From the NCBI RefSeq assembly GCF_022678645.1, contig NZ_JALBWV010000013.1, positions 1 to 64,000 on the forward strand: 64,000 nucleotides of DNA. The letters are read 5' to 3'. This stretch comes from Saccharopolyspora soli. GTDB taxonomy: Bacteria > Actinomycetota > Actinomycetes > Mycobacteriales > Pseudonocardiaceae. Made by a program: the position numbers and the translations under genes. This document shows, one piece after another, positions 58,252 through 64,000 of this stretch. Under the pieces are notes generated by a model. The model was not told the DNA's origin. It saw only the letters and a program-made list of their open reading frames with translations, and did no database searches. Within the stretch, counting starts at the first letter, position 1, and every line of letters starts with the position of its first letter.

Positions 58252-58650
58252 TCAGTTCGCCGCCGCACGCCGCCGACGCAGCGCCAACGCGGCCCCACCG
58301 CCAACAGCGATGACGCCTGCGGCAGCACCGCCGACAGCGACCGGGTTGATCCCCGATTCCTCCGGTCCTCCACCGGTCTGCGGTGCACCCACCGGCCGCT
58401 GCGACACCTGCCCGCGCGTCGGCTCGGCCGTTGGCCGCGCCACGTCCGGCCGCTGCGACGGCACGGGTCGCGCCTCCGGCGGTGCGGGCCTCGTCTCCCC
58501 CGGTGCGGGTCGGGTCTCCGGCGGCGCGGGCTGCTGCGCGGCGGCCGGTGGTTGCGCATCGGTGCCGTCGGCCCAGCTGATCGGCGCCGCCAGCGGCAGC
58601 GCCGCCGCACCGAGCAGGGCTGCGGCTGCGCAGGTACGACCAAGCTTCAT
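58252..58650 (-). CDS. Secreted Pro-rich protein with C-terminal sorting-type anchor
   Basis: The 132-residue protein has a signal peptide (to about ISWA), a Pro-rich spacer with imperfect repeats (PAPPETRPAPGETRPAPPEA), then PQTGGG (90-95), a hydrophobic segment (NPVAVGGAAAGVIAVGGGAA, about 102-121) and the basic tail LALRRRRAAAN. This is the order of a sortase substrate, with PQTGGG in the place of LPXTG. It is cotranscribed with the class F sortase. ATG 58650 is chosen because GGAAAGGA lies 8 nt upstream. Function beyond being wall-anchored is unknown. Confidence 0.82.
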   Translation of the reverse strand: MKLGRTCAAAALLGAAALPLAAPISWADGTDAQPPAAAQQPAPPETRPAPGETRPAPPEARPVPSQRPDVARPTAEPTRGQVSQRPVGAPQTGGGPEESGINPVAVGGAAAGVIAVGGGAALALRRRRAAAN

Positions 58651-58740
58651 CGATCGCGTCCTTTCCATTCGAGGAGTTCGTCCGGAGCGCCGGACACCGC
58701 ACAGCTTCCAGCGGGGTTTTCAAGATCCCGTCTGATCGAT

Positions 58741-58796
58741 GTGAAGAAGCTGTTCGATTCCCCGGCGGTGCGGCGGATTGTGAAGATCCTGTTCAG
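58741..58796 (+). repeat. Imperfect direct repeat upstream of the OmpR-type regulator
   Basis: GTGAAGAAGCTGTTC (58741-58755) recurs as GTGAAGATCCTGTTC (58780-58794), with a 39-bp period. It lies 62-117 bp before the regulator start and could be an autoregulatory site. The same bases also read in frame as VKKLF...VKILF upstream of the chosen start. Confidence 0.4.
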
Positions 58797-58857
58797 ACCC
58801 GGTCATGGTTCGGTGGGCGGATCAACTGGCGCGGCAGCGGAAGGCGATAATGCGCGA

Positions 58858-59565
58858 GTGAGCGCACAGGTCCTGGTCGCCGAGGACGACCCGAAGCAGG
58901 CCGAGCTGATCCGGCGTTACCTGGAACGCGACAACCACCGCGTCGTCGTCGTGCACGACGGGCGCGCGGCGATCGACGAGGCGCGGCGGCGCGAACCCGA
59001 CCTCATCGTGCTCGACGTGATGATGCCCAAGGTCGACGGTCTGGACGTCTGCCGGATCCTGCGCGCCGAGTCGGAGGTGCCGATCGTGCTGCTCACCGCC
59101 CGCACCACCGAGGAGGACGTGCTGCTCGGGCTCGACCTCGGAGCCGACGACTACGTGACCAAGCCCTACAGCCCGCGGCAGCTCGCGGCGCGGGTCCGCG
59201 CGATCCTGCGCCGGGTCCGCCGCGGGCAGGACCGCGGGCAGCAACCGTTGCGGGTCGGGGACCTGGTGGTGGACCCGCAGCGCCACGAAGTCACGCTGCG
59301 CGGCGCACCGCTGGACTGCACGCCCGCCGAGTTCCGGATGCTCGCGGTGCTGGCCGCCGAACCCGGTCGCGCCTTCACCCGCGGCCAGCTGCTCAGCCAG
59401 GCATTCGGCATGGACCGGTTCATCACCGAGCGCACCATCGACGTGCACGTGATGAACTTGCGCCGCAAGCTCGAACCCGATCCCCGGCGGCCGGTGCACC
59501 TGCTCACCGTGTACGGCGTCGGCTACAAGCTCCAGGACATCGCTGGTGATAGCGCGTCGGCATAG
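58858..59565 (+). CDS. OmpR/PhoB-family response regulator
   Basis: The 235-residue regulator has a receiver domain (QVLVAEDDPKQAELIRRYL; Asp near 53 in LIVLDVMMPKVDG; LLTARTTEEDVLLGLDLGADDYVTKPYSPRQL) and a C-terminal winged helix (CTPAEFRMLAVLAAEPGRAF, then RTIDVHVMNLRRKLEPD). GTG at 58858 gives the usual short N-terminus; an in-frame GTG at 58741 would add 39 residues. The kinase gene overlaps its end by 20 nt. Confidence 0.94.
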   Translation: MSAQVLVAEDDPKQAELIRRYLERDNHRVVVVHDGRAAIDEARRREPDLIVLDVMMPKVDGLDVCRILRAESEVPIVLLTARTTEEDVLLGLDLGADDYVTKPYSPRQLAARVRAILRRVRRGQDRGQQPLRVGDLVVDPQRHEVTLRGAPLDCTPAEFRMLAVLAAEPGRAFTRGQLLSQAFGMDRFITERTIDVHVMNLRRKLEPDPRRPVHLLTVYGVGYKLQDIAGDSASA

Positions 59566-61435
59566 TCTGCTGGCCAGGCTGCTGGCGATGTCAGTGGTGG
59601 TGGCCGGTTGCTCGATCGGGGCCACCGCGTGGCTGGCCGCGCAGAGCACCAGCGGTGCGATCAACCAGGAACTCGGCGAAACGCTGGCCACCGACGCCAA
59701 GATCTACGATTCGCTGCTGGGCTACGCGGCCACCCATCCGCAGTGGTCCGGGGTCCAGCAGGTGGTGTCCGAGCTCTCCGCGCAGACCGGGCGCCGCATC
59801 ACGCTGACCAACCCGGCGCACCTGCCGATCGCCGATTCCGGTGACGCGCAGGACGCCCCGTTGCCGAAAACCCCGTCGGCGGTGGTCGATCCGCTCGCCG
59901 TCGATCCGGTGCTCAAGCCCGACGCCGCGGCCGCGGGCATCGACCCGCGCGCGGTCGGCCCGTACCGGCTGACCGAGGCGGAACGCGCCGATCTGCGCCA
60001 AGCCGCGCAACGGCAGGTGTCGTGCTTGCGCCGGTACGGCAGCGACGGTGTGATCGTCGAACTGCCCAACGGACGTTCGACGGTCCAGGTCACCACTGCG
60101 GTCGCCACGACGGAACCGCAGCCCAGGCAGACCGCGCCGCCAATCCGGTCCGTCGCACCGAGACCGGGTGCCGTGCCCGCCCCACCCAGCGTCGCGCCAG
60201 CTCTGCCGCCGACCGCTTCCGTCCGGCCGAGCGAGGCATGTTCCGACCCACCGGCCACCACCGAGACCGAAACCAACGCGAACGCCGAACTGCTGACCTT
60301 GGTCAACGCCTGCCTGACCCGGCAGGGCCTGGCTCCGCTGCCCGCCAGAGCGGCGACGACCAACTCGCCGGAGGGATTGAGCTCGTCGCCGGAGGACAAG
60401 CGCTGCGTGGACGCCGGGCGGCGGGAACAGCTCGGCGGCTACGTCTCACCGGCGGCCCAGCTGTTCATCACCCGTCCCGGCGGAGACCGCGCCTCGACCG
60501 ATCTGTCCACTGTGGGCACGTCGCGGATCGCCTGGACGGCGCTGGTGGTCCTGGTGCTCACCGTCGGTCTGACCGCGCTCGCCGCCAGCCGCCTGGTGCG
60601 GCCCATCGCGGCGATCACCGCGGCGGCGCGGAAGATGGGCGGCGGGGACCGGTCGGCGCGGGTGGACACCAGGGCGCGCGGCGAGATCGGCGAGCTGGCG
60701 GCGGCGTTCAACGCGATGTCCACGCAGGTCGAACGCACCGAAGCGCAGCGCAAGACGATGGTCAGCGACATCGCCCACGAGCTGCGCACCCCGTTGGTCA
60801 ACGTCCGCGGTTGGCTGGAGGCCGCCCAGGACGGCGTCGCCACCCTGGACCAACCGCTGGTGGCGTCCCTGCTGGAGGAGACCCTGCTGTTGCAGCACCT
60901 GGTGGACGACCTGCAGGATCTCGCGCTCGCCGACGCCGGAAAGCTGCGGGTGTATCCGGAGCCGGTGCACGTCGGCGCCGTCCTGGAGCAGGTCGCCGCG
61001 GCGCATCGGGGCCGAGCCGAGGCGGGTGGTGTGGCGCTGGCCGCCACTGTGGACGGCGACCCCGACCTCACCGCCGACCCCACGCGGCTGCGCCAGGCGT
61101 TGGGCAACCTGGTGTCCAACGCGCTGCGCTACACCGCTGCCGGTGGGCGGGTCGCGCTTTGGGCGCGGCGCGTGGGCGACGAGGTGTTGATCGACGTGGC
61201 CGACACCGGAGTCGGCATCAGCGCGGACGCGCTGCCGCACGTCTTCGACCGCTTCTGGCGGGCGGAGAAGTCCCGCACCAGGCATGCCGGTGGTAGCGGC
61301 CTGGGGTTGGCGATCACCCATCACCTCATCGACGTGCACGGCGGCCGGATCGAGGTCCGCAGCACGGTCGGCGTCGGCACCACCTTCACCCTCCACCTAC
61401 CGGCGCCTACACTCGAAAACACTACAAGTAACTGA
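59546..61435 (+). CDS. Sensor histidine kinase with large Pro-rich extracytoplasmic domain
   Basis: A 629-residue HisKA-type kinase. The first helix (about 8-30) is followed by a roughly 290-residue outer domain containing a disordered Pro/Thr stretch (TEPQPRQTAPPIRSVAPRPG and onward) and Cys residues (in QVSCLRR, SEACSD, VNACLT and DKRCVD). A second helix (WTALVVLVLTVGLTALAA) leads to HAMP, HisKA with VSDIAHELRTPLVNV (His near 412), and HATPase with VSNALRYTAAGG, ADTGVGIS and GGSGLGLAITHHL. The sensor part is larger than usual and its ligand is unknown. It is coupled to the regulator gene. Confidence 0.93.
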   Translation: MIARRHSLLARLLAMSVVVAGCSIGATAWLAAQSTSGAINQELGETLATDAKIYDSLLGYAATHPQWSGVQQVVSELSAQTGRRITLTNPAHLPIADSGDAQDAPLPKTPSAVVDPLAVDPVLKPDAAAAGIDPRAVGPYRLTEAERADLRQAAQRQVSCLRRYGSDGVIVELPNGRSTVQVTTAVATTEPQPRQTAPPIRSVAPRPGAVPAPPSVAPALPPTASVRPSEACSDPPATTETETNANAELLTLVNACLTRQGLAPLPARAATTNSPEGLSSSPEDKRCVDAGRREQLGGYVSPAAQLFITRPGGDRASTDLSTVGTSRIAWTALVVLVLTVGLTALAASRLVRPIAAITAAARKMGGGDRSARVDTRARGEIGELAAAFNAMSTQVERTEAQRKTMVSDIAHELRTPLVNVRGWLEAAQDGVATLDQPLVASLLEETLLLQHLVDDLQDLALADAGKLRVYPEPVHVGAVLEQVAAAHRGRAEAGGVALAATVDGDPDLTADPTRLRQALGNLVSNALRYTAAGGRVALWARRVGDEVLIDVADTGVGISADALPHVFDRFWRAEKSRTRHAGGSGLGLAITHHLIDVHGGRIEVRSTVGVGTTFTLHLPAPTLENTTSN

Positions 61436-61451
61436 CGTTCGGAGGTACTTG
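61425..61451 (+). promoter_or_regulatory. Inverted repeat at the PaaX-family gene start
   Basis: CAAGTA (61425-61430) and TACTTG (61446-61451) flank 15 nt that include the GGAGG ribosome site, 7 bp before the ATG. A regulator bound here would block its own translation start or promoter; autoregulation is plausible. Confidence 0.4.
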
Positions 61452-61457
61452 CGTAGC

Positions 61458-62303
61458 ATGTCGGCCGATGTGCCGGGCCCGGTGGTGAGCCGCCGCCGGG
61501 AGGTCAGCCACGCCAGCGCCCGATCACTGCTGATGACGGTGCTCGGCGAGTTCGTGCTGCCGCGGGACCAGCCGGTGTGGACCGCAACGCTGGTCGAATC
61601 GCTGGCGATGTTCGGCATCGAGGAGAAGTCCGCACGCCAGGCCCTGTCCCGGACGGCAGCGGAAGGCTGGCTGGAGTCGCAGCGCCGCGGCCGCCGGGTG
61701 CGGTGGTCGCTGACCCCGCAGGGGCGTCGGCTGCTCACCGAAGGCGCGGAACGCATCTACGGATTCGGCCGCGACGAGCGCGACTGGGACGGCACCTGGG
61801 TGGTCCTGCTGGTGTCCGTGCCGGAAGCCAAGCGCGACCTGCGCCACCAGTTGCGCACCCGGTTGACCTGGGCCGGGTTCGGCTCACCGATGCCGGGGGT
61901 GTGGATCAGCCCGGACCGGCGGCGCGAGACCGAGGCCAAGCACATCGTCGCCGAGTTGCTACCCGAATCGGCGGCGATGTCGTTCGTCGCGTCCTACGGC
62001 CAGCTCGGCGACGAGGCCGAACTCGTGGCGCGTTCCTGGGACCTGTCCGAAGTGGAGCGCCGCTACGCGGAGTTCATCGACGAGTTCACCGGCCTGGACC
62101 CGGGTCACGACGTGCTGCACGCGCAGATCCGGTTGGTGCACGAGTGGCGCCGGTTCCCGTTCCTGGACCCACGACTCCCGCTGCGGCTGCTCCCGCCGAA
62201 TTGGCACGGCGTCAAGGCCGCCCAGCTGTTCCACGACAAGCACGACGCGTGGTGGCCAGCGTCCCAGCAGCACTGGGACGAACTCGTCGCGAAGGAACAG
62301 TGA
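61458..62303 (+). CDS. PaaX-family transcriptional regulator
   Basis: The 281-residue protein has the PaaX N-terminal winged helix (SARSLLMTVLGEFVLPRDQP, then ESLAMFGIEEKSARQALSRTAAEGWL) and the PaaX middle and C-terminal domains (GTWVVLLVSVPEAKRDLRHQ, WAGFGSPMPGVWISPDR, HEWRRFPFLDPRLPLRLLPP). Known members repress phenylacetate genes and respond to an aryl-CoA. The neighbouring convergent benzoate-CoA-ligase-like gene suggests that an aromatic acyl-CoA such as benzoyl-CoA is the effector here. Its stop abuts the ligase stop (TGATCA). Confidence 0.93.
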   Translation: MSADVPGPVVSRRREVSHASARSLLMTVLGEFVLPRDQPVWTATLVESLAMFGIEEKSARQALSRTAAEGWLESQRRGRRVRWSLTPQGRRLLTEGAERIYGFGRDERDWDGTWVVLLVSVPEAKRDLRHQLRTRLTWAGFGSPMPGVWISPDRRRETEAKHIVAELLPESAAMSFVASYGQLGDEAELVARSWDLSEVERRYAEFIDEFTGLDPGHDVLHAQIRLVHEWRRFPFLDPRLPLRLLPPNWHGVKAAQLFHDKHDAWWPASQQHWDELVAKEQ

Positions 62304-63902
62304 TCAACCGGCCTGCTGCACCGGTGCATCGGCCGCAAGCGTCTCGCGCAGCACGTTGCGGCGGATCTTGCCGGTGGCGGTGCGCGGCAGCGCGGCGAGC
62401 TCCACGACCGCGCGGGGCCGCTTGAAGGAGGCCAATCCGTCGCGGCACCAACGGATCAGCTCATCCTCATCGACGTGGCGGCCGGGCACCGGCACGATGC
62501 AGGCGACCGGTTTGTCCAGCCCGTCGGAGTCCGCCACGCCGACCACCGCGGCTTCAGCCACGTCAGGATGTTTGAGCAGCTGCGCCTCGACCTCGCTGGG
62601 CGCGACCCAGATGCCACCCGCCTTGATCATGTCGCCGAAGCGGCCGAGGAACGTGTAGGTGCCGTCGGCATTGCGCTGGTAGGTATCGCCGGTGCGCATC
62701 CACTCGCCCAGGAACACCTGCCTGCTGGTGTCGGCCCGGCACCAGTACCCGGTGGCCGCACTCGCCCCGCGCACGTACAGCTCCCCCGCCTGATCAGCCG
62801 CTTCGATCGGCACGCCTCGCTCGTCGCGAATCTGCACGTCGTAGCCGGGTACCGGGGTGCCCGACGAGCCAGGTCGGACCGCTCCTGGCCGGTTCGAGAT
62901 GTAGATGTGCAGCATCTCCGTGGACCCGATCCCGTCGAGCACCTCGACGCCGAACCGGTCGCGCATGCCCTGGAACAACCGGGCGGGAAGCATCTCACCA
63001 GCGGAAACCCCTTGGCGCACCGAGGAGAACGCGTCGTCGGACACCTCGCTGGTCAACAGCGGAGCCCAGAAGCTCGGCGTGCCGAACAGCAGTGTCGCTC
63101 GGTCGCGACGGGCGCGGTCGGCGAACAACGCCGGGGTGGGACGTCCCGACTCCAGCACCGCGGTCGCGCCGACCGACAGCGGGAAGAACATGGAATTGCC
63201 GATCCCGTAGGCGAAGAACAACTTCGCCACCGACAGGCAGCGGTCCTCGGCGGTGATACCGAGCACCCGTTTTCCGTAGTTCTCCGCGACCAACTCGATG
63301 TCGATGTGCCGGTGCATGGCGGCCTTGGGCGCACCGGTGGTTCCCGAGGTGTACAACCACAGCGCCGGTGAATCCGGCCAGCTCGCATAGGGTTCGGCGG
63401 CGCCGTGGGCGAACAGCTCGTCCCAGTGGTGCCCGGTCACCCCGGCCGGCAGGCCGTCGGGGTGACCGCCGACCTGGACCGCGTGCCGCACTTCCGGCGC
63501 GCCGGCGACGGCTTCGGCCACCGTGCCACCGAAATCCGCACAGCCCAGCACGATCCGGGCGCGGGAGTCGGTAACCAGCGTGCGCAGTTCTCGTGCGGTG
63601 AGCATGGTCGACACCGGCACCGCGATCGCCCCGAGGTGCATCACGGCGAGAATCCCGGCGAACAGCTCGACGTCGTCGGCCATGCACAACAACACCCGGT
63701 CCTCGGGACCGACGCCCAGTGCGCGCAACCCGGCCGCGACGCGCCGAACGTCGTCGGACAGCTGCCCGTAGCTGACGGTCCGGTCGGTGGTGACGACCGC
63801 CGGATGATCGCCGCGACCGGCCAGCACCTGCCGATCGAGAAGATATTGCGTGGCGTTGAACAATCTCGTGGAGCTTGTCTTCGTTGACGAAGCTTGCGAC
63901 AT
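62304..63902 (-). CDS. Benzoate-CoA ligase family enzyme
   Basis: The 532-residue adenylate-forming enzyme has LFNATQYLLDRQVLAGRGDHP near the start, the P-loop LWLYTSGTTGAPKAAMHRH, AKLFFAYGIGNSMFFPLSVG, GIGSTEMLHIYISNRPG, RTGDTYQRNADGTYTFLGRFGDMIKAGG, and the final PRTATGKIRRNVLRE with the catalytic Lys. This order and length match benzoate-CoA ligases, which make benzoyl-CoA from benzoate, ATP and CoA. The gene downstream of a probable boxB (63920 onward, 17 bp upstream) supports aerobic benzoyl-CoA epoxide degradation. A related aryl acid cannot be excluded. Confidence 0.92.
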   Translation of the reverse strand: MSQASSTKTSSTRLFNATQYLLDRQVLAGRGDHPAVVTTDRTVSYGQLSDDVRRVAAGLRALGVGPEDRVLLCMADDVELFAGILAVMHLGAIAVPVSTMLTARELRTLVTDSRARIVLGCADFGGTVAEAVAGAPEVRHAVQVGGHPDGLPAGVTGHHWDELFAHGAAEPYASWPDSPALWLYTSGTTGAPKAAMHRHIDIELVAENYGKRVLGITAEDRCLSVAKLFFAYGIGNSMFFPLSVGATAVLESGRPTPALFADRARRDRATLLFGTPSFWAPLLTSEVSDDAFSSVRQGVSAGEMLPARLFQGMRDRFGVEVLDGIGSTEMLHIYISNRPGAVRPGSSGTPVPGYDVQIRDERGVPIEAADQAGELYVRGASAATGYWCRADTSRQVFLGEWMRTGDTYQRNADGTYTFLGRFGDMIKAGGIWVAPSEVEAQLLKHPDVAEAAVVGVADSDGLDKPVACIVPVPGRHVDEDELIRWCRDGLASFKRPRAVVELAALPRTATGKIRRNVLRETLAADAPVQQAG

Positions 63903-63919
63903 CGTCGGCCGCCTCCGGG

Positions 63920-64000
63920 TCAGGAAAGGTAGACGTATTCGTAGTCGAACGGTTTTCCGTTGATGCCGTTGGTCGGCGGCGCGACCCAGCTCGCGATCTT
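63920..64000 (-). CDS. C-terminal end of a protein, probably benzoyl-CoA epoxidase subunit BoxB (cut by window edge)
   Basis: Only the last 26 codons are visible, reading KIASWVAPPTNGINGKPFDY then EYVYLS and a stop. The segment resembles the tail of BoxB, the diiron oxygenase component of benzoyl-CoA 2,3-epoxidase. The ligase gene begins 17 bp after this stop on the same strand, consistent with a box operon. The call rests on a short stretch plus context. Confidence 0.5.
   Translation of the reverse strand, partial: KIASWVAPPTNGINGKPFDYEYVYLS

Noticed and set aside
1-64000. tRNA, rRNA or CRISPR arrays
   Set aside because: Intergenic gaps were read for cloverleaf-like segments and regularly spaced repeats; none was convincing.

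Overview
The window is high-GC actinobacterial DNA. Gene density is high, many starts are GTG or TTG, genes are coupled by ATGA/GTGA overlaps, and third-position GC bias produces very long antisense shadow frames. The gene mix (F420-type LLM oxidoreductase, DUF222/HNH protein, HxlR and PaaX regulators, class F sortase, AA10 monooxygenase, TAXI-TRAP and TTT transporters) and the recurring near-palindrome GTCCACnnTGGAC suggest the Pseudonocardiaceae (Saccharopolyspora/Amycolatopsis type). The genus is an inference. No rRNA, tRNA, CRISPR array, transposase or integrase was seen.

Layout. 1-3.2 kb: a homopolymer-rich start, then metE on the minus strand behind a cobalamin riboswitch, with a decayed TPR/CHAT remnant upstream. 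3.2-8.5 kb: a catabolic locus with an intradiol ring-cleavage dioxygenase divergent from an IclR regulator, followed by a CaiB-type CoA-transferase, a citryl-CoA-lyase-like protein and an amidohydrolase. The same operator-like inverted repeat lies before the dioxygenase and before the CoA-transferase. 8.5-12.4 kb: a minus-strand sugar/lactone locus (SMP-30, zinc alcohol dehydrogenase, small membrane protein, sodium/solute symporter). 12.7-17.5 kb: patatin, a NarL-type two-component pair, a sigma factor coupled to an Ogt alkyltransferase, and a membrane protein. 17.6-22.6 kb: acetyl-CoA synthetase, a DUF4396 protein with a CsoR-like operator, a LysR regulator and NAD-dependent formate dehydrogenase.

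22.6-30.9 kb: a Tat-exported PHP hydrolase, a DHA2 drug exporter, an HxlR/SRPBCC/LLM group, TetR plus aldo-keto reductase, and a two-subunit sulfopyruvate-decarboxylase-like enzyme divergent from a complete tripartite tricarboxylate transporter (31.3-34.3 kb). 34.3-44.3 kb: a second two-component system whose kinase has an extra C-terminal membrane-anchored domain, an FkbM methyltransferase coupled to a GT39-like protein, an acyl-CoA dehydrogenase, and a TAXI-TRAP operon. 44.5-51.3 kb: two MFS carriers, an orphan sugar-type binding lipoprotein, a ketopantoate-reductase-like protein and a DUF222/HNH protein.

51.3-58.7 kb: a 0.6 kb A/C-skewed gene-free stretch, an AA10 chitin-type monooxygenase behind a DasR-like dre site, then a compact type III PKS / methyltransferase / DUF2071 operon divergent from a UbiA prenyltransferase, a PhoD-like phosphatase, and a class F sortase with a probable substrate. 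58.9-64 kb: an OmpR-type two-component pair, a PaaX regulator, a benzoate-CoA-ligase-like enzyme, and the edge of what is probably boxB. The most interesting candidates are the dual-operator CoA-transferase/lyase/dioxygenase locus, the type III PKS-UbiA locus, the decarboxylase-TTT pairing and the predicted metal-responsive DUF4396 gene.
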